Shown here: positions 7,099 to 15,190 of the stretch, one piece after another | How positions within the stretch are numbered: the stretch's first letter is position 1 | Layout: each line of letters begins with the position of its first letter | From: Roseibacillus sp. | Lineage (GTDB): Bacteria > Verrucomicrobiota > Verrucomicrobiia > Verrucomicrobiales > Akkermansiaceae | Reading direction: 5' to 3' | Assembly: GCA_022448985.1 (NCBI GenBank) | Contig: JAKVCR010000124.1 | Span: 1-43,404 of the forward strand | DNA length: 43,404 nt | The notes under the pieces: generated by a model | Seen by the model: only the letters and a program-made list of their open reading frames with translations | Told to the model about the DNA's origin: nothing | The model's database searches: none | Translations under genes and position numbers: made by a program

Positions 7099-8049
7099 CT
7101 ACGGAACTTCCACCCGATCGACTGACGGAAGCCCCTCAAGCCGGGTGACTCCCTGGAAAAGGCAACCGGCGTCCGGATGCCTCGCCTGTTCTTCTGCGCT
7201 CATGTGCTCTACCGCAGTGGTCAGGAACAGCACCACCTCTCCTGCGACCTCCGTCAGGAGAGGACACGTCACCCGGGGAGACCCAGGCGTCTTCCACACC
7301 GCCTCCAATTCTCCGGTGGCCAGACTATGCTGACGCGCTTCCCCCGATTCGACCTCATTGGGATTATACATCGCAATGATCACACTCTCTTCATCCGGGG
7401 TGAGCACCATTCCATCAGGGTATGCATCGACTTCCTGGAGGTCCACGACCGTGCGTGGCTCTCCCAGTCGCTGATTCTCCAGATCAAGTGGGTACTCCAC
7501 CACCACCTTGGTGGGCGTATCAATATCAAGAAGGCAGGTCCCTCCTTCGCGCGACAGAATCACTTTCCCATTGGAACAGATCTGCCCCCCTCTGAGGTGA
7601 GTGGGCACGTTCATACCTGGAAACCAGAGATACAGTCCGGCCTTGGGATCGGCAAAGGCCACATCCTTGGTGCCAAAGAGCACCCCATTCCCACAGACCA
7701 CCCCGTCATTGATAATGGTTCCCTCCTCCTCTCCCTCCACTTCGCCGAATGTTCCCACCCAACCGCCGGACTCTACGTCGAAGAAGCCCACCTTCCGCTC
7801 GAACCCGGTCAGGAATACGGAGGGATCCTCAGTAGGAAAGGCAAATCCAGGACGTCCTGGCAGGATGTGCTGCCGGTTCTCGCCAGTGGCCACGTCGAGC
7901 ACATTGATCGAGCCCTCTTGCGAGTCTCCACCATGCTGGATCGCCACCCATGAAACCTGCCCCGGTCCGTAGTGGCACGGCCCCTCGGGAAGATAGGCCA
8001 GGGCCTCACTGTCGGGCCGGAACACGACCTCTGCTGAATATTCAGACAT
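7099..8049 (-). CDS. SMP-30/gluconolactonase-like beta-propeller protein
   Basis: The protein is 316 residues with no signal peptide, so probably cytoplasmic. It resembles the SMP-30/regucalcin/gluconolactonase six-bladed propeller. The likely metal ligands fall at family spacing: Glu22 in LPEGP, Asn114 in INDG, Asn160 in CSNG and Asp212 in YPDGM. Other typical pieces are LYLWFP after the third blade, and VLTPDEESVIIAMYNP. Family members hydrolyse sugar lactones (gluconolactone and relatives) using a divalent metal. With two DUF1080 proteins nearby, a role in oxidised-sugar breakdown is possible but unproven. Overall sequence is divergent, so the substrate is open. Confidence 0.7.
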   Translation of the reverse strand: MSEYSAEVVFRPDSEALAYLPEGPCHYGPGQVSWVAIQHGGDSQEGSINVLDVATGENRQHILPGRPGFAFPTEDPSVFLTGFERKVGFFDVESGGWVGTFGEVEGEEEGTIINDGVVCGNGVLFGTKDVAFADPKAGLYLWFPGMNVPTHLRGGQICSNGKVILSREGGTCLLDIDTPTKVVVEYPLDLENQRLGEPRTVVDLQEVDAYPDGMVLTPDEESVIIAMYNPNEVESGEARQHSLATGELEAVWKTPGSPRVTCPLLTEVAGEVVLFLTTAVEHMSAEEQARHPDAGCLFQGVTRLEGLPSVDRVEVP

Positions 8050-8120
8050 CAGGGGCAGACTTCACGATGAAACGGAATCCTGTCAAGCACCGCCCTTCCG
8101 GCAAAATACGGCCCGTCCAT

Positions 8121-8143
8121 CCCCCCGCTTCATGGCAGGGGGG
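8121..8143 (-). terminator. GC-rich hairpin after the second DUF1080 gene
   Basis: CCCCCC (8121-8126) and GGGGGG (8138-8143) can pair, with a further GC/GC step separated by a bulged base. The structure lies 39-61 bases past the stop of the DUF1080 gene at 8182 and ahead of the SMP-30-like gene on the same strand. There is no adjacent U-run. It could separate or attenuate the two genes. Confidence 0.35.
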
Positions 8144-8181
8144 CAGGATGAATGGGGCCCGGTTGCTTCTCCCGGAAGGCC

Positions 8182-8871
8182 CTACTTCATCACCTTGATC
8201 TTCACATTCCGGAAGGACACCTCCGCACCGTGATCCTGCAGTCCGAGATGACCCTTCTTGGTCTCCGCGAATCCTTTCCAGCTGGCGAATTTACTACCCG
8301 CCACCTTCTTGTTCCAGTCATCGCTCCCGATCTCGTACTCCGCCACCTTCTGGCCATTGAACCAATGGGTGCCCTTTCCGTCCACGAGTCGAATCCTTAC
8401 CGTGTTCCACCCATTTGGATGGATCTTTTTCTCTCCCTTCACCGCGATGGGGTAGAGCGCATAGAGTCCCCCGGCATCCGTGCTGCCCTTGCCCTTGGAG
8501 CGCTCAATCTGCATCTCGGGAGCCACCTTGTAGATGGGCCCACCAGCCTCGGGATTAACGCGGATCAGAATACCACTGTTTCCCTTGGTCTTCCACTCCA
8601 GGCTGAGTTCGAAATTCTCGTAGGCTTCCGTGGTGTAAATGTCCCCCGCGCCCTTCTTCTTCAGGGTGAGGGCTCCTTCCTCCGCTACCCAGGCCCCGAG
8701 CTTGAGTGGCTTCTTAGTCTTCCAGCTGTTCCAGCCAGCCGCAGACTTTCCGTCAAAGAGCAACTTCCACCCCTCCTTCTTCTCTGCGGCGGTCAGGGAA
8801 TTGGTCTCCCCCAATGCCAGCGGGCTCAGGACAACAGCGATTGCACATGCGATGGTATTTTTCATGATCAT
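8182..8871 (-). CDS. Secreted DUF1080 (3-keto-disaccharide hydrolase-like) protein
   Basis: A 229-residue protein with a Sec signal (MKNTIACAIAVVLSPLALG, counting from the second ATG at 8865) and one DUF1080 jelly-roll domain. Family marks are EGWKLLFDGKSAAGW near the start, FELSLEWKTKGNSGILIRVNP in the middle, GWNTVRIRLVDGKGTHWFNG, and the terminal HLGLQDHGAEVSFRNVKIK. It is closer to the classic single-domain form than the 5108-5896 protein and shares only the core motifs with it, so the pair is not a recent duplication. It probably acts in the periplasm on a 3-keto-glycoside or glycan. ATGs at 8871 and 8865 are both possible starts. Confidence 0.9.
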   Translation of the reverse strand: MIMKNTIACAIAVVLSPLALGETNSLTAAEKKEGWKLLFDGKSAAGWNSWKTKKPLKLGAWVAEEGALTLKKKGAGDIYTTEAYENFELSLEWKTKGNSGILIRVNPEAGGPIYKVAPEMQIERSKGKGSTDAGGLYALYPIAVKGEKKIHPNGWNTVRIRLVDGKGTHWFNGQKVAEYEIGSDDWNKKVAGSKFASWKGFAETKKGHLGLQDHGAEVSFRNVKIKVMK

Positions 8872-9161
8872 TGTGGATTGCGTCTATCCCTTACGGAGCC
8901 AGGGAACAAGCTCTCTCCTTTTATGCGGGGATCATTTGGCTTTCCAAACAGTGTCCGCTTCCGTCTCACACGCCTTTCTTGAGCACTGTCAGCAAATTTC
9001 ATGCGCTTTTTTGCTCTCCACGGGCCCTAGCTCCCGAATTGTTCCCAATTTTACCAATTTGCCTGTCTCCAGTAGAAATTACATGCCAGCACGAAATAGT
9101 GTGCCGTTTTTTCTTTGACCATACTACATCTTGGGTAGCCTTGCCTTCCACTGAGCGATCG
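8872..9161. other. 290-base region between DUF1080 and nrdR, no gene recognised
   Basis: This is the longest non-coding stretch of the window and must hold the promoters of two divergent genes. It is more AT-rich toward nrdR. A frame in phase with nrdR stays open across it, but its codons give a protein-unlike string (many Phe, Pro, Ser, Cys), and nrdR proteins begin at MRC. I see no NrdR-box pair, no riboswitch and no tRNA. TTGACC occurs near 9116, without a convincing -10 at normal spacing. Confidence 0.5.
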
Positions 9162-9653
9162 ATGAGGTGTATTCAGTGCGGATCCCACAAGGACAAAGTC
9201 GTAGATTCCCGGATGTCGAAGGACGGGACAACGATTCGGCGCCGTCGCGAATGCCTCGACTGTTCCTACCGCTACACCACCTACGAGCAAATCGAGCGCA
9301 CCGAACTTCGGGTAGTCAAAAAGGATGGAAGCCGGGAAGCCATCAACCGGGAAAAGCTCTTCCGAGGCTTGGTCAAGGCCTGCGAGAAGCGGCCCGTGTC
9401 GATGGACCGGCTCGACCGGGCGGTGGAGGAAATCCTGGCCGATCTGCACAAGGACCACATCTCCGAAGTCCCCTCTCATATCATCGGAGCCGAAGTGATG
9501 GACAAACTTCACCAGATCGATCCGGTCGCCTACGTGCGCTACGTCTCGGTCTACCGCCAGTTCGACAATGTGGGCGAGTTCATCAGCGAAATTCAATCTC
9601 TCGAAACCCGGGCCGCCCGCGACCACATGCAGCGGCGACTCTTCAAGGAATAA
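9162..9653 (+). CDS. nrdR: Transcriptional repressor NrdR
   Basis: A 163-residue regulator of ribonucleotide reductase genes. The N-terminal zinc ribbon uses Cys3, Cys6, Cys31 and Cys34 (MRCIQCG and RRECLDC), with the basic TTIRRRRE segment between. The ATP-cone domain follows at about 49-139 (VVKKDGSREAINREKLFRGLVKAC through VAYVRYVSVYRQF). The ATP-cone senses ATP versus dATP and controls oligomer state and DNA binding. The start at 9162 (ATG AGG TGT) is fixed by the conserved MRC. An in-frame extension to 8871 is not conserved family sequence. No nrd target gene lies in the window. Confidence 0.96.
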   Translation: MRCIQCGSHKDKVVDSRMSKDGTTIRRRRECLDCSYRYTTYEQIERTELRVVKKDGSREAINREKLFRGLVKACEKRPVSMDRLDRAVEEILADLHKDHISEVPSHIIGAEVMDKLHQIDPVAYVRYVSVYRQFDNVGEFISEIQSLETRAARDHMQRRLFKE

Positions 9654-9660
9654 TGCCATC

Positions 9661-10227
9661 ATGATCTGTCTCGTCGGAAAACTCCCTGTCCTCCAGGTCG
9701 GCCGCCACCAGGTAGCAGGCTATGGGACCGAATGGATCGACGTCGCCCTCCAGCGTGCGGCCAAATCCTGCGACCGCGCCGATTTTCCCTTCATCGACGA
9801 CATCCGCGATGGCATCCTGCACTACCTTGAGCACAAGTGCCCTTGGCGCGTGCTTCCTCTGGAGGATCTCTTCGAGCGCATGAAACGAATGCTGCGGCGC
9901 ATTGGCTGTGATGCCATCGCCAACAATCTCAACCCGCTTGCCCCTCCCATTACCCTCTCGATCGCCCGCGCCGCCCGGGAAGCCGGGAACGGGTTTGAAC
10001 TCGTATTCTTCCAGAAACTGCAGGAGGAAATCGACGACCTCCATGCACGCGGCGCCGAGGAATTTCACTTCACCGAACTCCGCGAAAGCGCTCGCATTCT
10101 CCGCGGAGCCCTGCAGTGGACCCCGCGTTGCAACCGTCTTCACCAGGAGATCCTCGCCTTCCTCCAGAACTTCGCCCAACAACCAGTCCCTGAGAACCGG
10201 AAGATTCATCTCACTATCGATCTCTGA
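9661..10227 (+). CDS. Conserved-looking protein of unknown function, downstream of nrdR
   Basis: I do not recognise this 188-residue protein. It begins at ATG 9661, seven bases after the nrdR stop; AAGGA inside the end of nrdR serves as its ribosome binding site, so the two are probably co-translated. It has no signal or membrane segment and looks soluble and mainly helical. Notable stretches are DFPFIDDIRDGILHYLEHKC, PLEDLFERMKRMLRRIGCDA and LSIARAAREAGNGFELVFF. The middle faintly recalls the helical part of an ATP-cone, but too weakly to claim. Its position suggests a link to nucleotide metabolism or regulation. Confidence 0.75.
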   Translation: MICLVGKLPVLQVGRHQVAGYGTEWIDVALQRAAKSCDRADFPFIDDIRDGILHYLEHKCPWRVLPLEDLFERMKRMLRRIGCDAIANNLNPLAPPITLSIARAAREAGNGFELVFFQKLQEEIDDLHARGAEEFHFTELRESARILRGALQWTPRCNRLHQEILAFLQNFAQQPVPENRKIHLTIDL

Positions 10228-10347
10228 TCAACAGGCGACGGAGAACCGGGACGGAATAGCCCGGATGAGGACCAGCCTCTTCCCGGGTTGGCACTTCCTG
10301 CCCACTTTTCCCTCCCCTTGCCCTCCCCTTTCACTTTCACTCAGCCC

Positions 10348-10695
10348 GTGGCCGAGAAAACCATCTTCCAGAAGATCGCCGATCGTGAAATCCCGGGAGA
10401 TATCGTCTACGAGGACGACCTCTGTCTCTGCTTCCGCGACATCGCCCCGCAGGCCCCCGTGCATCTCCTCCTCGTCCCCAGGAAACTGATCGTGCGTATC
10501 GGGGAGGCCAATCCTGCGGACCAGGATCTCCTCGGCCATCTCCTCACCCGGGTTCGGATCATCGCGGAACAGGAAGGCCTCGCCGAGGATGGGTTCCGGG
10601 TAGTCATCAACAACGGCAGGAACGGAGGAGAGGCCGTCCCTCACCTCCACCTGCACATCCTCGCCGGTCGCCTGCTGGAGTGGCCTCCGGGCTAG
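10348..10695 (+). CDS. HIT family nucleotide hydrolase
   Basis: From the GTG at 10348 this is a 115-residue protein of the HINT type. These enzymes hydrolyse purine nucleoside phosphoramidates such as AMP-lysine. It starts with the family opening EKTIFQKIADREIPGDIVYEDD, continues with APVHLLLVPRK, and ends with the histidine triad HLHLHI, where the middle histidine region is catalytic. A TTG at 10288 would add 20 residues rich in Pro and Phe that the family lacks, so I choose the GTG. It is the last gene of the rightward nrdR group and converges on ccsA. Confidence 0.93.
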   Translation: MAEKTIFQKIADREIPGDIVYEDDLCLCFRDIAPQAPVHLLLVPRKLIVRIGEANPADQDLLGHLLTRVRIIAEQEGLAEDGFRVVINNGRNGGEAVPHLHLHILAGRLLEWPPG

Positions 10696-10739
10696 TCTTG
10701 GCCAACTCCCCGATCCGTCGGAGCTACCGATTCAGAGGA

Positions 10740-13247
10740 TCAACCGGGTAAGGACGGAGGACTGGAGGATGACCGGCCAGTCCGTCGGGACTTCTCGACC
10801 AAATACAATGCCACTCCACCAAGGGCTACCGCGAACTCGAACAGGTAGAACATCTTCACCGCGCCCCCGATACCCTCGGGGAAGCCGTAGGAGTGCAGGC
10901 CCGTGCCGAGCAGGTTGACCCCCCACCACGAGAAGGCCACCACGATCGCCCCAAGGACGGAGGCGATGTGCAGTCCCCATTCCTTGAGGTATCCTCCCAT
11001 CCGGGCATGCAGGATGATGAGGCACCAGAGCACGATCAGCATCGCCCCGTTCTCCTTGGGATCCCATCCCCAGAAACGTCCCCATGAATCATTGGCCCAG
11101 ATCCCCCCCAGCACTGTTCCCACGAGAGAGAAAAAGAGGGTGAAGCACACGAGGCCATAAACCGAGCGGGTCAGGAAGCGCCGCAGGGAACGATCGCTCC
11201 GGTCTAGGCCGAAGGCCCGGGCATAAAGGTAGACGTGCGACATGGCCGCGGCAATGAGACCTCCAGCGTAGCCCAGCGTGATGATGATGACGTGGGTGGA
11301 AAGCCAGAAATTGGAGCGCAGGACGGCTCGCAGGGGATCCATGTGGTCCTGGGCATCCACCCCCTCGAAGGCTCGTGCCAGGAACAGGCCCAGGAGCCCC
11401 ACTGCGATGGCCGCCCCGAGGGCGATCCGGCGCCGGGTCATCGCCTCCAGGAGAAACAGGACCAGAACCCCTCCACCCGCAATGAAGGGGATGGTGTCGT
11501 ACAGGTTCCCCACCGGCGGCCGCTCCATCAGAATGCAGCGGTGAATGATCCCCGTCACCAGGTAGACTGCGCCAAGCACTCCAAGCACCCACGTGATTCG
11601 ATAAGTCCACTTCCCCCATCCCGAGGCCGGTGCCAGCCAGCTGATGGCAGAAACCACGAAGGCCAGGATGAACCAGACCAGACCCCGGATAAAATAGTTC
11701 CTCTTGTAGTAGGTCACCTCCGATTCAATCTTGGATTCCTTTTCGCCCAGCGTAGTGGCCCGGGCGGTGAGTTCGTCCCGCCAGTCATCCAGTTTGTCGG
11801 CGAACTCACTCTCCTTCCCCTCCGCCGCCGCATAGAGATTCTCAAGAGCCTCTAGGTCCTCCGAAAAAAGTTCCCAGTGTTTAAGATCAAGGCCGTTGGA
11901 AACCACCGCCAGGCGCTTCCCTGCCGACATCCACTCCCGGCCCTGCACCTTGATGGTGGCATTGGCCCCGCTGCTGTTCCTTACCATCAGATCAGCGCCC
12001 GGGTAACTGGCATCCTCTCCTCCCTTGAGACGTCCCAGGCTCGAACTGCCTTCGAGCACCTCCACCTCGCCTGTTTCACACTCGATCTCGAAGGTCTTGA
12101 CCGTATCGCCGGAATGAATCTTGGCCTGTCCTCCAGGAGCGAGAACCACCTGAGCTTCGTAGGGAGGCAACCACTCAATCCCTCCTTCTCCCCGCCCTAG
12201 CCGAAAGCTCATCTCGTTCAACAGCTTTTGGACGTGAGGAGGAATTTGTCCTTCCTCTGCCAGGCCCTGTTGCCGGAGCATTTCCCCGAGGACGGGCATC
12301 AACTTTACCCAGTAGCTCACCTTCCTCATCTCTTCCCCGTTAGCGATCTCGGCACCCTCGTCCAGGGTGAGTCCGTAGCGGGCGAAATCATGAGTGGCCA
12401 GCATGCCCTGGTATTCCATCATCTTCCTCGCGAGAGCCCGTGGATCGGTCTGGTTCCTCGGAAACTTGTAGTCCGGGTTCTTCTGGGTCTCTTCCTGGAC
12501 CTGCTTCTGGATATCTCCCGCCTTTTTCCCAATTTTCGCGAGGTAAGGTTCGAGATCCACGTAGCTGTAGCGGTCGCGGCGACTTTTGACATCCATCCCG
12601 ACTTCTTCCAGGAGATCGGAATCATCCACCCGGAAGGTCGGCATCTTCATCGCCAGATCGGGACGGAAGAGGATATCGAGAAGCCACTCGGTGGGACCGA
12701 TACTGATCTTCTGTTCCCCGCTCTTGATCTTCATCTTGCGCGCGCCGTGCAGCTTCAGCATGAGGAAGCCCGCCCGCGTCTCAAGGGGCTTCACCCGACC
12801 CCCGTCCTGCACCGGAATACGCTTGGCGATTTCCACGACCTTCTCACTCCATGGTCTATACCCCTTCGTGCGAATGGTGGCCAAGGGGGCGCCAACCTTG
12901 GCTGTAACGCCCTCTGCTATCAGAAGCTCTGACAGAGTTCCGCTCTCGGGGGCTACCAAAAACCATTGGTTCAGGTCTTCTGAAGAGGACATATCACCGA
13001 GCATTTGGGCAATCATCTCCCCCTCTTTAACCTTGTCTCCCACCTTTTTATGCCATTCCACCACGCTCCCTTCAGTTCTCCCGCTCCCCGGGTCGCCGTA
13101 CATGTGGACATTTCTCACCGTGACATCCCGGAACTCCCGCTTCTTGTAGCCCTCCCGGTTGGTGACAACCGCAATCAGGATCGTCCCCACGATGGCGAGG
13201 CCAAACCCGGTCCACCGGGCCGCACGATTGAAACTTTTCTCAGGCAT
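10740..13247 (-). CDS. ccsA: CcsA-type cytochrome c synthase subunit with N-terminal lipoyl-like domain
   Basis: At 835 residues it is far longer than plain CcsA (about 300-350). The order is: one transmembrane helix (about 12-29); a lipoyl/biotinyl-type barrel at about 42-127 (EGSVVEWHKKVGDKVKEGE, then LVAPESGTLSEL and VGAPLATI); and a large presumably periplasmic part with the IPVQDGGRVKPLET motif near 144-157. The C-terminal CcsA membrane domain from about 535 has some eight helices. The haem-handling WWD motif WGRFWGWDPKEN starts at 722, and candidate haem-ligand histidines lie in STHVII and GLHSY (785). The usual lipoyl lysine is absent. It works with ResB to move haem out and attach it to apocytochrome c. 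Its start overlaps the end of resB by 8 bases. Confidence 0.9.
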   Translation of the reverse strand: MPEKSFNRAARWTGFGLAIVGTILIAVVTNREGYKKREFRDVTVRNVHMYGDPGSGRTEGSVVEWHKKVGDKVKEGEMIAQMLGDMSSSEDLNQWFLVAPESGTLSELLIAEGVTAKVGAPLATIRTKGYRPWSEKVVEIAKRIPVQDGGRVKPLETRAGFLMLKLHGARKMKIKSGEQKISIGPTEWLLDILFRPDLAMKMPTFRVDDSDLLEEVGMDVKSRRDRYSYVDLEPYLAKIGKKAGDIQKQVQEETQKNPDYKFPRNQTDPRALARKMMEYQGMLATHDFARYGLTLDEGAEIANGEEMRKVSYWVKLMPVLGEMLRQQGLAEEGQIPPHVQKLLNEMSFRLGRGEGGIEWLPPYEAQVVLAPGGQAKIHSGDTVKTFEIECETGEVEVLEGSSSLGRLKGGEDASYPGADLMVRNSSGANATIKVQGREWMSAGKRLAVVSNGLDLKHWELFSEDLEALENLYAAAEGKESEFADKLDDWRDELTARATTLGEKESKIESEVTYYKRNYFIRGLVWFILAFVVSAISWLAPASGWGKWTYRITWVLGVLGAVYLVTGIIHRCILMERPPVGNLYDTIPFIAGGGVLVLFLLEAMTRRRIALGAAIAVGLLGLFLARAFEGVDAQDHMDPLRAVLRSNFWLSTHVIIITLGYAGGLIAAAMSHVYLYARAFGLDRSDRSLRRFLTRSVYGLVCFTLFFSLVGTVLGGIWANDSWGRFWGWDPKENGAMLIVLWCLIILHARMGGYLKEWGLHIASVLGAIVVAFSWWGVNLLGTGLHSYGFPEGIGGAVKMFYLFEFAVALGGVALYLVEKSRRTGRSSSSPPSLPG

Positions 13248-14478
13248 CGGACTTCTTGGAGGGCAGGGAGGAACTCAGGAACCGGAACAACTTCATGCCA
13301 AAGTGCAGCATGAGCCCGAAGGAGGCGATGTAGAGGGACCACTTGGGCCATTGGTCAGAGGGATTCTGGACAATGGCAAACCCGGAACTGGGCCGCCCTC
13401 CCGGGGCAGGTGGCGCCCAGGAGGCCTGGTAAAGGGTGATCCCCTCGTGCCGCATCGGCTTGTTCATCACGATGGAATACTTCTTCCGCAGGTCACCATC
13501 ACCATCGACCTTGGTAATATCACTCTGGAACCAGCTGGGATCCTGCGTTCCCGGCCAGTATTCACCCATCGTCTTATCCAGCTCCACCTCGAAGGGCATG
13601 GGCCAGATCCAGCGGGTCAGGGAGAATTCGTAGCGCTTGCCATCCACCATGGCAGTGACGGGAGTCGGGAACGGCATCCCATTGTAGTGGAGGATAAGTT
13701 CCTGCAGGGCATTGCCCTCCTTGTCCTGCACGGTCAGATAACACCCGGTCAGGTTTGTCTCTTCCTGCTGGACCCGCGGACGCTCCTGCAGGAAAAAGCC
13801 ATCTACCACCCGCTCTCCCTTATGCTGTTCCTTGAAGCGCGAAAGCTGCAGCAGCTCCGAACTCCGCCGGAAACCGCTGACCACGAGGTCAAAGGGAAGC
13901 TCCGGGAGACGAATGGTGAGCCTCTCATCGGGATCCAGTCCGTCGAAGTGTTCACTCTCAACCACGTAGGGTTTATCCCGCTCACCCTGCTCGTCATAAG
14001 GATAAATCTCGATGCTGGGTTCGGTATAGCTCTTCGCGTAGTCTGAGCGATCCCCCTGGTAGACGTGCATGACCCCCTCCTTCTTGCTCACCTGCGAGAC
14101 CGCACCAGCCACCATCAGGAAAATCATGCTGAAATGGGCGATGATGACTCCCGCCGTCTTCCAACCCTTCCGGATCCTCACCAGCCCCCCAAGGGTCATA
14201 TTCACACAGAGCACGGCACAGACCCAGAACGTGCCCGGGAGCGGCAGGGGGATGATCTTCCCGTTGAGTTCCGGGATGACAAAAAGGGCCTCCATGTCGA
14301 AATACTTCTGGAGCGTCAGGTAAAGGCCCACCTGGGTCTGCTCGAGGGTTCCGAAAAACGTCGCGGCAAAGAGCAGCAACAGGCAGATGGTGGCAAGTTC
14401 AAACCCCGCCATCACACGGAAGATCCACCAGCCGATGGACCGCTGCTTGCTCGCCTTGCTGGATGGGGAATCGTTCAC
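13240..14478 (-). CDS. resB: ResB-like cytochrome c biogenesis protein
   Basis: This 412-residue protein starts at GTG 14478, overlapping the upstream lipoprotein stop by four bases (GTGA), which implies translational coupling. ResB topology is clear: a first helix at about 16-40 with the FAATFFGTLEQT segment, helices at about 80-98 and 107-128, a large extracytoplasmic domain, and a last helix near 380-400. The family signature GVMHVYQGD and the late KPMRHEGITLYQASW motif are present. ResB is the partner of CcsA in system II haem ligation at the outer face of the inner membrane. Being one of three overlapping genes argues for a single haem-handling complex. Confidence 0.9.
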   Translation of the reverse strand: MNDSPSSKASKQRSIGWWIFRVMAGFELATICLLLLFAATFFGTLEQTQVGLYLTLQKYFDMEALFVIPELNGKIIPLPLPGTFWVCAVLCVNMTLGGLVRIRKGWKTAGVIIAHFSMIFLMVAGAVSQVSKKEGVMHVYQGDRSDYAKSYTEPSIEIYPYDEQGERDKPYVVESEHFDGLDPDERLTIRLPELPFDLVVSGFRRSSELLQLSRFKEQHKGERVVDGFFLQERPRVQQEETNLTGCYLTVQDKEGNALQELILHYNGMPFPTPVTAMVDGKRYEFSLTRWIWPMPFEVELDKTMGEYWPGTQDPSWFQSDITKVDGDGDLRKKYSIVMNKPMRHEGITLYQASWAPPAPGGRPSSGFAIVQNPSDQWPKWSLYIASFGLMLHFGMKLFRFLSSSLPSKKSDA

Positions 14479-15125
14479 TCGTCTTCGGCTTTGGATATGC
14501 GCGCCTCGTCGAAAAATTCCAGGCTCCGGCAGTAGTCCAGGAAGGCCTCCTGCTGGGCCCCGACCCCGGCCGGCGATCCAATCATCTTGATCGTCACGAT
14601 GATGCTGCTGATGGGAATGGCGGCGGCAAGCATCCTCGTCTCTGGCCGGGGATCAGCTCCCATCCCGGCATGATAGGCACCCTCTGCTTCCACCAGGTAG
14701 CCGGTCGCTCCCAGCATGGTTTCCTGCTTGAGATCCTCCAGGGTGACGATTTCAGGAAGACGGAACTGGTTGTACCACCGGTTCACATTCAGGAGAGCTG
14801 CATCGGCGCCCTGTCGCGGAATCACACTCACCCAGACCTCCCCCTCCTCGCTGTCCCCGAACCGGTAGTTGTAGTACCGCATCTGGGTCCAGGGCACCCG
14901 GCGCCACTCTTCCGGTGCCTGGTCCTTCAGGTTATTGGGGAAGGACCGGTCCCACAGGACGAGATTCCGGCGACCAGTCACGGTCACTTCCCGGTCCCCC
15001 GGGTCACAGCCGGACAGAAGACCTGCCAGCACGCTGAAAAGCAGGAAACCACCCCACCGCCGGAAAGCGGGTCGGAGACGCGCGACCGGGAACACACGGG
15101 CCAGGGAGGATCGTCGAAAATACAT
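14475..15125 (-). CDS. Lipoprotein of unknown function in the cytochrome c operon
   Basis: No named family is recognised. From ATG 15125 the protein has 216 residues: an Arg-rich N-region, a hydrophobic core and the lipobox LLSGC with Cys40, so it is exported and lipidated. The mature part (about 175 residues) has an alpha/beta feel, with WTQMRYYNYRFGD, EVWVSVIPRQGADAALLNVNRWYNQF and TGYLVEAEGAYH, and no cysteine pair or CxxCH. It is the first gene of the operon with resB and ccsA, overlapping resB by 4 bases. A role as an accessory of haem delivery or apocytochrome handling is a context-based guess. A longer start at 15200 would bury the signal and cross the psd gene. Confidence 0.8.
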   Translation of the reverse strand: MYFRRSSLARVFPVARLRPAFRRWGGFLLFSVLAGLLSGCDPGDREVTVTGRRNLVLWDRSFPNNLKDQAPEEWRRVPWTQMRYYNYRFGDSEEGEVWVSVIPRQGADAALLNVNRWYNQFRLPEIVTLEDLKQETMLGATGYLVEAEGAYHAGMGADPRPETRMLAAAIPISSIIVTIKMIGSPAGVGAQQEAFLDYCRSLEFFDEARISKAEDE

Positions 15126-15190
15126 ATGGGTTCGCGCCTGCCGGACACCTAATCTTGCCTCGCCCTCGACGCAAGGGGCAAAGTCACCCC

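Noticed and set aside
8871..9161. N-terminal extension of nrdR by 97 codons
   Set aside because: NrdR proteins begin with MRC and the zinc ribbon. The extension is hydrophobic and Cys/Pro/Ser-rich without family support, and it would consume the promoter region.
9643..10209. A 188-codon minus-strand frame opposite the gene after nrdR
   Set aside because: The plus-strand frame has a good ribosome site and fits the operon. The minus-strand one has no support beyond being open, although its length is equal, so this is the least certain of the shadow rejections.
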